From NCBI GenBank assembly GCA_025024175.1, contig QCXZ01000001.1, positions 2,542,001 through 2,606,000 of the forward strand: a stretch of DNA of 64,000 bases, in the 5' to 3' direction. The position numbers and the translations under genes were made by a program. Below, piece after piece: positions 1 through 11,101 of the stretch (position 1 is its first letter; each line of letters opens with the position of its first letter). Source of the stretch: Rhyzopertha dominica (lineage: Eukaryota; Arthropoda; Insecta; Coleoptera; Bostrichidae). The notes beneath the pieces are model-generated. The model was not told the origin of the DNA and made no database searches. It saw nothing but the letters and a program-made list of their open reading frames with translations.

Positions 1-2957
1 TGACTCAATGCGAATCCCTAAGATCCTTATCTTCATCACTAGAATTTATCTTTTTTTTTGTATATGATGATTGATATTCAGGACAGTTAATGCAGAGATT
101 ACTATATCTATACATTTTTATCCTATGAGTATTACTCGTAAAAATTTTTATGCTAGCCTCAATGACAATTTTTATTATTTGTTGATTAAATTTTTAAGAT
201 AGGTGCCTTTAGTATGTACCTCTAAAGTTTATTAGCATCGAGATGTAACTCCATCGGTACCATACGTTACATATTGTTCCAATATCCAACTGGACTAAAC
301 CCTTTCATATTGAGGAAAGTATATTATATGAACATACTATTTATAAAACTTCATGCTTCACTAGCGTCTGTGTCGTGAGATGAATTTTTACGACAGACTT
401 GTATTAACTACAATATTAGTTTCTTTTTCTAATCGACATTAATTACTGGCGTTCATATCGTTTGTAAGATAGTATAGAATATGGATTAATGAGATGCAAA
501 ATATGAAGATTTTCAAGTCTTTTCTATTGCTATGAAGACAGATAAATTATAATCTTTTTACAAATTACAAATCTGCTGGATTTGATTAGTTTTGAAGTAC
601 AAGCAACCTGAACTATATTGTTTTCTCATATGATCTACCATATCGCTGTTTACTATTCAGGGTAGCCATTATTAGATTTACGTTCCATATTATAGATCTT
701 ATAAGATTTTGATGAAACAATTTGTTGCCTCGAGAAATTTTTTTCTCTGCCCCTGTTATAACTGTTAATTCTCAAGTCGCCTGACAAGTCTTCCAAATTG
801 TTTGGCTCTTCTCCCATATCGTGATCAATAGTCTATAATATTATACTTGGAGAAACTTTTTTGTTATTTTCATTGTCTTTGTTTTGATCCATATGGTATT
901 TCGGTTACATCTGTTTGATGTCTTTCCATTCTATAGTGTGATACTAAATTCTACGGTACAAACGATAACTAGATACTAAACTGCGACATTTACATTATCT
1001 ACATGTATAAAAAAGCGAAGCCATAGAGATTTCCTTATCTGCAGCTGTTTTTACCAAGAACTCAGATGTAGCAAGAATAAACAGTAGGCTGAATGAGGAA
1101 GTATTTGTGTAGCTAACATAATTCTATATAATCACCTTTTATTACTTCAGACAGATACCAGAATTTAGCAAAAGCACCTAAGTACTTCTTAGAAGGACAG
1201 CTGTATTTGTGTCTATCAGTTTCCTTCTAATTCCACTTCATTGTAATCTAAAGCCAATACCTGACATTTTAAGGTATGAGCCGTTTATTTAGGATGTGTT
1301 AAAACTAACGCTGTTTTCGCACCTATGCAAAAGAAGTGTGAAGCTCACGATCTAGGCGCTGCGAAGGGGTTAGGTTAAGTAAAAAGATCCAAGCAGTATT
1401 TATGTTGGCATGTGTTTATGAACATGTCTTTCGCAAGTTCAATTAAGTATAACACCAGTAACCTGGTGAATTTGCACTAGTAGCAATTTAGCCTCGAATT
1501 TAGCATAGATTATTGATTATATCGTATGAAACTTGCATCCTAGTTGCAGTGATAGCAATAAACGAATATGTATAGATGCCAGCTTTATTGCAGATGTATT
1601 TTTTTTATCTCATATTTCTACAGAGAAAGAAATGCAAATTTTGGTTACGGCAACTTCAGATTTATTAATATTCTAGAGATTTTTTCATCCAAAATCAAGT
1701 ATTTCGCCACGTTGGCACATTTTCAAGACGCGTTCTGCGACTTCCGACGTCTGCTGCACCAAGACCCGTATCCCATTACACTTATGTACTGCAACCGGTG
1801 GCAAAAACATTTCAAGGAATTTGTCGGCCACGACCTTCCTTCCAATGGGCGAAGTGGACAGACGGCTTGGCATTGCAGCTTCTGTTATGGGTTAGCAAAA
1901 ACTTGAAGTTGCGCAATGCATTACCTAATAAGTGCTCTCGGTCTAACAGAGGATATTGACTTATCTGAGTTGGGTTGAGACTTGTATGGGGAACTGCCTC
2001 GGTGGAATGCGTAAATTCGATGGCTTACTGGAGCGTTGTGATATTCAAAACATGTTTATATCACTCATCTTTTCCAGAACAATAGATTATTATTTAGGTA
2101 ATCTTATCGATGGTGTGAAATTAAGTAGGTAGTAGGTTATTATGAAAGTGCTTTCCTCTCTAATTTATAGTACCTGAGTATATGAATGAGAAAAACATCA
2201 AAATTTCTTCACCACGCTATAATTATTTCTCCTATCACTAGTTTGTCATCACTTTAAACACATATACAAACTTTCGACAACGTAATGCATGTAATTCAAA
2301 CTAAGGGTTATTTGCAAAAAACCGAAAAAACACCTAAGATATGACATCATCAGGATTTTTTGTTAAATGGAACCTCATGCATTTTTAAGTTATTCGAACC
2401 GTTATTGTCTAATGAATTCATAAGATGACAATCCAAAGATCCATTAGTCGTAGTTTAAAACGTGGAAATCTAGATAACGTTATGTTTAATTAGTGTCGAA
2501 AGATTCTACAGCATGATTTCGTCGTTTGGATACATCACGAAAAAGCCGAAGTCAATTACAGGCAAAAGAAATGACAATAACAATAAGTTATACATAAGAA
2601 GGGCATACACAATTCTCAATTTCACGAACACTTCAAGAGCAAATGTCAAGTACATCACAGGTATAATTATAGTTACTGCACATAACGTATACACAAGGAA
2701 ACTTTAGTAAATTTGTATGAGCGTAAAGCAGATAAAAACAATCGCTTTTATGCGGAACTCTAAAGTACAATTGCATAAGTGAGAATACACAACTCACCAG
2801 TCCAGATATTAGTTTATATAGAAATATAATTGAATGAAGCTTTAGCGAGCAGATAAACTGTGCATGTCAACTTTTTTTAACAATAAATCGTTACGGTACC
2901 GTACAAATGGATAGACATCATCATCAGAAGTAAAAGACAAAAGTTTAGGTAAACGTC
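1..2957. other. non-coding stretch, no gene recognised
   Basis: A+T-rich sequence with stop codons in all frames. A slightly more G+C-rich patch at about 1720-1890 is open for 112 codons on the plus strand and 62 on the minus strand. Neither translation resembles a family I recognise and neither has convincing splice sites. It is probably tensin-like gene intron downstream of the 11064-11101 exon, or intergenic DNA. Confidence 0.5.
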
Positions 2958-3985
2958 TTAGTACCAAGCTATCAATGTTAGTGCCATATTCAGGAGCCTA
3001 TACGATAGAGCAGTCCTCCAATTTTGAGCGTACATACCCAAAATACAAGAGCCTAAACACAGCAACAACCGTAACATTTTACATGAGCTGGTTACATGGG
3101 GGGCAAAACTCAAGTACCTGTCAAAAACAACCCCAAGGTCTTCTATGGTATCGGGCCGGGATAGCTTGTTCTCGCCCATAATGTAGTCAAAAGTAATTGA
3201 ATTATGTACTCGATACCAATTTTCAATACTTTCGAGACATTTAAATCTTATCGAAATATCATTGACGTATATGAAGAAGAGCACCGGCCCCAAAACGGAG
3301 CCCCGAGGTGACATAGAAGCAGGAGACGAGAAAAACTGGAAAAATGACAAAAATAACCCAACTCTAGACAATTTACGCAAGAGTATATATGATCAATACG
3401 GTCAAAAGCACCGGAAAACTCCGTATAGATTGCATCCACCTGCATCCATCATCAAGACGCTCAGATATGAAATTTGCAAGACACGCCAAATTTGTAGCAA
3501 TGGATATACCAGAAATAAAACCATGTTGACGGTTTGAGAGCAGTGATCTGTGCAAATTTGACATAATTGCTACTGGGCGATAGTTTTCAACTAATATCCC
3601 CTTTTTTAAAAAGCCTTGTTGCTTTCCATGTGTTAGGAAAAATATTAGCATGCAAGTACAAATTAGATAAGATGCATAAAGGCGCGACAAATGCAATCGC
3701 TCAATCACGAACGATAAACACCCATCTGGGCCTTTGGTAAACTTACACTAAATATTTGGGGAAAACGCCAAATATCAGCGAAGATACGACTACAAATTTT
3801 GAAAAAAAATTCTACAATGTGCTTATATCGTATTTGTTTATATTTAACTAGGAAATAAACAGTTGTACGCTGACAGTGGGTAGATATTCTTAACCGAAGT
3901 CGTGAACTGGCATTGACTCTACCCCGTTTTAAAAATCGCATCTGCAAGGCATTGTGCACGATGACAAAGTGAAACCACAACGGAT
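2958..3985 (-). pseudogene. non-LTR retrotransposon reverse transcriptase remnant (jockey/CR1-like)
   Basis: Read right to left, fragments of one reverse transcriptase appear in order across three frames: a 'GPDG' motif near 3730, then 'ENYRPVAIMS' near 3585, 'QHGFISG' near 3515, and 'VDAIYTEFSGAFDRIDH' near 3420. After these come 'SPRGSVLGPVLFFIYVNDIS' near 3290 and a thumb-like segment 'EDLGVVFDRYLSF' near 3140. The usual YADD catalytic box between the last two blocks is missing, so an internal deletion has removed the active site. At least three frameshifts separate the pieces. No endonuclease domain or 3' tail was identified. It is a dead 5'-truncated copy. Jockey or CR1 clade is inferred from motif style only. 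Confidence 0.85.
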
Positions 3986-6735
3986 TTATTTCAGTTCTGA
4001 CGTTACGAGGTCATGCTGGAAATGTAGAAGTTTGCAACATCGCTGAGACATACTTAAGGATGTGGATTGGGGTTCTTAGTATTTGTAACGGAACTAAAAA
4101 GACACCACATGCTGTTTACCACGAATAATTAATAACAATGTTTAAATGAAGGCTTGTAAGCTAAACAGTTGGTGATTAAGAGATTGGCATAAAGCATGTA
4201 TAAAGCCATACAAGATTCAATGGGATGGAAGAATTCCAAAAACACTTTATGTACATACGAATATTTTGCTTTCGCACGATTCTAAAGCGCAGCCTCCAGT
4301 AGAAGGCGAGAATTGCCCAACCCTTTGTTTAATCAAGGCACGTCTATTTGGTTTCGATTTAAGACCACGGAGGACGTTTTTGTGATACCGCGTACATTTA
4401 CCTTTTGTTGATTTACAAAATATTTATTCTACAAACATGTGAATAATAAGACGCGGTCACTGTCGTTCCACGTCGCACGTATCAGGTTGTGGTTGCGATA
4501 CATCTTCGAAAGAATGAAAGAAGTGTTAGATATTTATTTTACATAGAAACAAACAATTATTGCAATAGCTAGTTTCGACTGTTAACAAAGTAATGAGGAT
4601 ACAGCGACGTAGTAATTTCATAATTTTAAAATTGCTAAATCAACAGTAATCAAGAAGCCTTGCCAAAATATTTGTATCCCAGTCATTCCCGTTTCCTATT
4701 TGTGTTTTGCCGGGATCTTCTATAAGCTTGCCTGACGTGTTTCATTTATAAGCGCGCCTGCTCAATATATGTACGCAAATACACACCGCGCGTTCAACTG
4801 GCTGCATATGAATCAGGCGTTGTAAGTTCCTAAATACATGGTTGAAGCCCTACGGGACTGACATTATATTCCCAGTTTCCTAAGGTTTTGTGCCTTCAGT
4901 AAAAGATTTTAACTCGAATAATGAGGGATTACTTATCACTTGAGGTCCCAAAACAGAGCTCACAAATCATTCCCAAAGACGGTAAACAGGCATCGCCTCA
5001 GAACCGGCCTCGCATAATTATAAAATTATTATATATCACTATTACAAATGTTTTCGAAAAATTCACTGTCACTGTCCGAATCACAATTTAAATCAATGAT
5101 CAAACAGTTGACACTTGGGACAGATACGAGTTTTGAATGTCGATAACATGTTTTTCACAGTTTACCCACTTTTCAACAATAATCTTGTCAACTTATTTTC
5201 CATATCCATATATAACCTTCTTTATTTCTGTACCTAAACTTTCACTGAATTTCGTGAACTTTTTATAATCTTTTGAACACATGTTAGGGTACTTTTGTTC
5301 AATCACTTGTAACTTAATTAAAACATCCCATCTTGATCAAACTTTGTTACACAATCATTACCATTTCTTGAGCGTCTCGATGCAAAGGACGCCTTTTTTT
5401 CTTTGACGGTATCCATTCTATTTAGAAAAGAGTTAAAGGTAAAAAGCTACGATAATCAGTATTGAAGTATTGAGTTTACCTGGATATTATTTCGAAACTC
5501 AGCTATCTACAATTTTAGAAACAAGAGATTATTTTTGCAGTGATTGCAGTTTCTGGGTAAATTGTGATAAACAAATACCTGTACAGGTAAGAAGGCAATC
5601 ATGTCCACGAGAATGTTATGAAAATTCATATCTAAAGTGGCTCCAATTTTGAAGTGATAGATTTCTACACAAAAGCACCTTCCTTATAACATTATTCCAA
5701 TGGAAAACAATGAATTAGCAACTCTTTTAGAGTCTATAAAAAAATCGTTCAAGGCAACATACACTATATAGGTGTCAAGTGAATACCACTTAGTTAGGTA
5801 GCTTGGAAGCAAGCTGATGTTACGTCCTAGTCATAAGCTAATTGTTAACTTTTTAATGAACACTCGTTATAATAATTTTTTTTAATTCTATGTAGATACT
5901 AAAAACAAGATAATATTATATAATATATATTACTTCGTTTTTTTTTCCATTATCACCTCACATTTTGGTAAAGACCGATCCGATTCAATCTGAGAAATCA
6001 TTAAATGCCACACCTAAGTAACAACCTTTCCGTGTGGCCCTTAAAGATGGAGGCAGGGTTCGGAACATGTATCAAGCATGTTTTTTACTGGAACGGTATG
6101 GGTGTGTCCCATTGTCAAACGATTCGTACACGGGCTATGAAAGCGATGAATGGTAATAAAAAATGATTGCTGTACCACTGTACCATGTAAATGTAATAAA
6201 CTTGTATATCAATGTCAGACGAATCAAATTGTCTCTTGCATTAGCGCCATTGAAATTTTAATTCTGATTCGTGAAAGGTCAATGCCATGGTTGATTACTG
6301 TTTCACGTGCAGTATTAACATGTATATAGGGTCACTAAAATCAACTCGATAATATAACAATAGACAATACTTAAATGCACGTTTACACTATTTGGAACAA
6401 GTGGATGCAGTTGCATTCGGATAAAGAAAAAACAGTGAAATACAATGTCTTTTATTGCGCGGCTTATTTATTATTTCCTTTGATATCCTAACTGATGCCG
6501 TGTCATCCGATGGTGTGTATATATACGCTTTTGGAGCGAGAAAATTTCGATTACAAGCACACTTTTGAAAATTCTTTAAATACAAGTGGGAAAAAGTATT
6601 CCAATCCAATCAAATACCAAATATTTTAGTCTTATTTTTTTTCTCAAATAAATACGTGTAGTGACATGCAAACCACTTAGGTGTTCAAGATAACACTGAT
6701 AACACAGATGAAGATCTTCTCCAGAACAATGAATA
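3986..6735. other. non-coding stretch, no gene recognised
   Basis: No ORF here encodes a recognised protein. The 60-codon ORF beginning near 5470 is cysteine-containing but has no family signature. A stretch at about 6000-6200 is of higher complexity than its surroundings but has no coding signal on either strand. Confidence 0.45.
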
Positions 6736-6866
6736 CGGTTCTGAAGATATTTAATGAAATATTTATATTATCCTTTAGGGTGACAGTGTCAATGAGACGA
6801 CGTGTAGATGTGTGTTTTGTCAAGGGTGGTGATCATTTTGAAACTATGGAATTCAAAAATGTGATA
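6736..6866 (+). pseudogene. possible mariner-like transposase C-terminal scrap
   Basis: The translation 'VTVSMRRRVDVCFVKGGDHF' resembles the extreme C-terminus of insect mariner-like transposases, which usually ends in an arginine-rich helix followed by a G-x-H-F-E box. The complete copy at 28639-29707 ends in the same way. Nothing upstream can be assigned, so this may be chance or a very decayed fragment. Confidence 0.3.
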
Positions 6867-7789
6867 CAGTTATTGAAATGTAGACCTATAAAAGAAGGTT
6901 AGGCTGAGGAAAACTAGTTGTGGTTAGCCTCTCAAACTCCAAAAGGGATACGAAAAATCGGAAATGTAGTTCGATATTTGATGAGAAAATGCTCAAAAAG
7001 CCGACAAGACAATTTTTCCTCTTATTTATATTGTAGAGGTCAATAAGATTCTAATAAACGTGAAACTTCAGTAGTAATTATGACAATTTATGATCTCCTC
7101 GGGCTTATAAACTTTTAGGATATCATGTTGCTATATTAAAAATATTACTTCAAGATCTATGAAGAAGTGGTGTGAATTGAGATGAAGAATTATGTCTAAG
7201 GATAAGTGAAATTTGTCATACGGGGTACCACAATTATAATCCTTAAAATACCTGAAGATACCTAGGTGTCACACATTACATATTTTTAAAGCAACGCATT
7301 CATTTATAGATGTGGCCCAAACATTTTTTTGGGTGGGGTCACTTGGGCGCTGTCCCTATGGCCAAAATGCCCATTTTGCATAAAAAATTTGATATACCGC
7401 TTCATGGGTGCTAGATTTGGATGACGACTGGCAACAACATCCACGTATAGTCTTCCAATTCGTATAAGGTTATAATAATGGGTTTTCCTTTGAAAAAAAA
7501 ATTACCCCACAATGGGTTTACTACAGGCCTGTAGCCCTACCATAAATTTATACTTATCTGTGACGTCTACAAACCGTTCCAGTCATGTACTGGAAATTAT
7601 CATTCTGATGTGTGGACAATAATATATAGTACTATTTAGAACAGTTTTAGACATAAATATGAATAACAGTCATGTACATTTATTTGCTTTTTATATCTAT
7701 ATAGGTACCTGATTATCAGGATTTATTTTTCCGAAATTGTTATTGGGTCTATGGGTAATAATTAAAATGCCTTTTCTGGATTTTTTTTT
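6867..7789. other. non-coding stretch
   Basis: No coding signal. The G-rich section at about 7310-7420 is unusual for the neighbourhood but has no identified function. The far end probably includes the decayed left end of the transposon at 7790-8330. Confidence 0.4.
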
Positions 7790-8330
7790 AAACTCCGCGT
7801 GAGCTTTCGTTTCCGAAATATGGGCGCAAAATGCATTTTTTTAATGTGAAGGAGTGCAAAATAACAAACTTCGGTCCTGCAAAAAACTTCGGGATTATAA
7901 CCATATTCGTTATGGCTAAGTAAGAAAAAAAACACCAGGTGTCTCCATTTTCCTCCCGACTTCACAATGCTTCAGTTAACTGAACATGATCGCATCGAAA
8001 TTTTGATAATGTTTGTTTGTGGAGATAGAAGGCGAAGTTATTCAGAAGTAGTTGCACTCTACAATGGAATTCATGAAGATCGTGAACCAATTGCCAGATC
8101 AACAGTTATTAAAAAAGAGAAGTTTCATCCATACAAAATTCACGTATTACAAGAACTAAGCGAAGATGATTTCGATCGTAGGATAGAATTTTAGTGAAAC
8201 TGTTAAGAACATAATAGATGAAGATAGAAACATTTTAAATTGGATTGTTTCCTGATGAGCGACTTTTTGCCTCAATGGTAATGTGAATAGACATAATTGC
8301 AGATATTGGTCAGACACACACAATATGCAA
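7790..8330 (+). pseudogene. mariner-like transposon, internally deleted copy
   Basis: An ATG at 7967 opens a transposase beginning 'MLQLTEHDRIEIL', followed by 'RRSYSEVVALYN', a DUF4817-type helix-turn-helix of insect mariner-like elements. The sequence runs 'ARSTVIK' directly into 'KEKFHPYK'. In the relative at 21975-25120 these are separated by about 65 residues covering the second helix-turn-helix, so that block is deleted, apparently across an A-run. After a stop near 8190 the downstream frame still shows 'ATFCLNGNVNRHNCRYWSD', the first catalytic region with its SDE box degraded. The 5' flank from about 7870 (AAAAACTTCGGGAT...CATATTCGTTAT) matches the 5' flank of the other copy, so both belong to one family. 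Non-functional. Confidence 0.85.
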
Positions 8331-8689
8331 CTTGCTGCCATGCCTCGGAAACGAGAGCTGACACGGAATTGAACAAAATCCAGAAAATGCATTTTGTTTA
8401 GCCATAGGCCCCCATGAACAATTTCAGAAAAATAAGTCGAACAGAACCTGAAATATCTTACTGGATATATACTTTGTAGCGATCCTGTATGTAAATGCAA
8501 TTAAATAAGCCGGAATAAGCATTATTATAATAGGTTATTGACATCAGATTGAGGACATAAAATGCAGATCGCCTAATCCTCTCGTAGACTCGTCAACCCG
8601 AATAAAAATCATTAACTCTAATCTGCTTGGCTAATGAGCCCGCCAAACGCCCCTTCGATAAGTAAACTGCGATCGAGCTAACTAAGTTT

Positions 8690-9040
8690 GACAGGAGTGA
8701 CACAAAGAAATACGGTACACAATTAGACGCAGTGAGCGCGCATAAACATTCCATCGGTCATTTAATATTAAACTGATAGGACAATGTGACGGCAACGGAA
8801 TTAGCAAAAGCAATTTGTTGCGCGTATTTCCTAGTCGTATTTGCATAATGGCATGCAAAAGCCAGGCGAAATGCCTCCACGCGATGGCTACATACGTGAG
8901 AGAAAGAATAAGGTAAGCAATCAATCAGGTCGCCTAAGAGGGTAGCGCAATAAAATGCATGCAGGAGTTATTGCAGTTTCTTGGAGTATACTCCACCTGC
9001 ATGCGTAATTCAGGCAGCTACACTGTATTTGCATAACACA
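8690..9040. promoter_or_regulatory. candidate conserved non-coding element with POU octamers
   Basis: This patch is less A+T-rich and less repetitive than its flanks and is closed in all frames. It carries two exact ATTTGCAT octamers (8839-8846 and 9027-9034), the classic POU-domain binding site, and a perfect 12-bp palindrome GGAGTATACTCC (8983-8994). Enhancer function is inference only; conservation cannot be tested here. Confidence 0.25.
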
Positions 9041-9610
9041 TAAAACGTGTGAAACGGTTGCCGGACATCCTCGTTGAAATTAATTTAGGAATTTTAATTT
9101 ATTCATAAGGCTTTTGGAGTTCGCTGTTGTCAGCACAATACCAATTAAACGAAGCCCGGTTTGTAACCTAGTTTTCCCATTTAATTTCAACTTTGTCTAC
9201 CTCTGGTTGTATGGTTCAGGTAAATAAAAGTTAGATCTTTGAAGTTGTCTAATTGGAATGAAGAGCGTAATGGGAAAAACAATTTAACTTTACGCTGGTG
9301 TTTTTAGAGCACATTAGGCTGTATTAAATATTCGGAGATTTTATAAAATGCCAGGAGCTTTTATAAACAGACCGACAAACTTTAGCGTACGACCTTTCTC
9401 TCAGGCAAATTTCTAAAGATTCATTTTGATAATATTATATAGGACTCCTGAACTGTGGTATAGAATTTTTGTTTCTTGATCTACTTTCGTAATCTATCAT
9501 CAGTAACAGAAGTTATAACGCTACTGGCTGGTTTGCAGAATTGTCAGATCCGATAACGAACATTCTCCGTTATTTGACGGGCCTGAAAATCACATCGAGA
9601 TACATCCTTT

Positions 9611-9640
9611 TATATTATATTATATTATATTATATTATAT
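9611..9640. repeat. (TATAT)n pentanucleotide microsatellite
   Basis: Six uninterrupted units of a TATAT/ATATT pentamer. Confidence 0.95.
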
Positions 9641-11063
9641 TTAGCACAAAGTGCGCTCAATTTATGTGGAAATAATAAGCTGACATATTATTTTTTAGGT
9701 TCCGATAGATTCCTAAAGAATAACCATACCTTCGCTTTGGGCGTCTATGCAAAATTTTTTTATCTAATACTTTGGATACCAGCTTCTTGTTAGCTCCTTC
9801 GAAAAAAAATAGATTGAACGCCTTGCCTTGTTAATGCACAAAATTCGTACTAAGAATTTTGGTAAAGATTGTGGCCTCGATATTTGTGCAATGCCCACCA
9901 GCTAACAGTGGAAATGGGCTGGGTAAAGTAAAAGGTGGTGAAAACCTAATTTAGAACGGCTTTTTGGATATCGGTTTTGTAAATCCGAACATTTAGAGTA
10001 GTTGCTAGTTTTTTGGTAGTAACTTGACGCCACCTTATAGATTTTGATAAAAACAGATCGTGAGTTATTTAATTTTTTTTCTGAGACTTCTTACTCAACC
10101 CGTTTAAGTTAAAGTTATGTTAGGATAGAGCTTTTAGGCATGCACTGCACCGGTACATTATTTTATAAGTTTTAAAGTAAACCTAATAATTCTTATGTTT
10201 AAAAAGCCTATTTTTAGTAGCAGATGTGTAAATATCGACGAATGGTTAAAGTATATTAAGAAGTAATTAAAACTACTACTGCTATGATTGGTTAAAAATG
10301 AGGTATGCTGAAAAGAAGCAGTGGTCCACGTCTTCTATTTCGGTTCACCGTCTATTTATAGGTACGCATGATAACACCCGAAAGAATGTTAAAAGTCTTT
10401 GTGGCTAAATCTGGAATCACTGTGAGTCAGTCTGATGGTGCTTAAGAAACTGATTCTGTTCTTTGTCTACATCAACTCGAATGTACATATGTATAAAAAG
10501 TGCATACTATGGCAAGGCGCTCCTATTGTACGGGGTCTGCGAGTCTCTAGTCGTAAAAATAATAGTTACCTGTTGTGGAAGAATTAATACTCATTCTTTG
10601 ATTTTAGGCGTTATAACCATCTCCCTCATGATTTTTTGCTGAGAAAGCTAGTAGAACTCTAGGATTCCAAACGAAACAGGGTTATATTGCTCTGGTATTG
10701 TTTAAAAAGTTAAATATTTCTATAGAGGGTCATCAGTTGCAGTATTAGCCCCCCGTTGGACAGGGGAATCTGTTATAGATTTGATACGGACCGAAGTGGG
10801 GAAAATCAACCAACAGTTGTGGGAAAACTACGTAAAGTACATTAAAGAAATGGAAAACTTTTATGTTTACGTTAATATTCCCAGATTTGTTATCAGTTAA
10901 GACATTGAATAAGAAACTGATAAAGCAATGGTTTGTAGAGCATCATCTGTCGGTCCGTGCTTATTTACTGCCAAGAGTACATTGTGCANTATAACCTTAT
11001 TTCATTTAGAGAAGTATAACATCTAATGCTATACCTGAANTAAAAATTAGCAGTCGGACTTAC

Positions 11064-11101
11064 CTTGCTCTCGCAAACTTTGTGGCAGACGTATTTGCAC
11101 A
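11064..11101 (-). CDS. tensin: tensin-like gene, 38-nt internal exon (C1 domain, second half)
   Basis: This micro-exon has textbook splice sites on the minus strand. A long pyrimidine run ending in GTTTCAG lies upstream and AAG|GTAAGT lies at the donor. It completes a split codon (G|TG, valine) from the 21378-21492 exon and encodes VCKYVCHKVCESK, then exits in phase 0. The residues supply the C-x4-H-x2-C part of a C1 zinc-binding domain. Together the exons give H-x12-C-x2-C-x10-C-x2-C-x4-H-x2-C, and the x10 spacing is shorter than in phorbol-ester-binding C1 domains but fits tensins. Tensins link integrin adhesions to actin. The final C1 cysteine and the phosphatase-like, C2, SH2 and PTB exons should follow further left and were not found. 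Confidence 0.82.

Larger units (their letters stand above)
8331..11063. other. intron or intergenic DNA with regulatory candidates
   Basis: No ORF of note. If the tensin-like gene assignment is right, this is intron immediately downstream of the 11064-11101 exon. It contains the octamer-bearing patch at 8690-9040, a pentanucleotide repeat at 9611-9640 and otherwise ordinary A+T-rich sequence. Confidence 0.5.

Noticed and set aside
1568..1906. 112-codon frame in a G+C-richer patch
   Set aside because: Both strands are open and neither translation matches a known protein, so coding cannot be supported.
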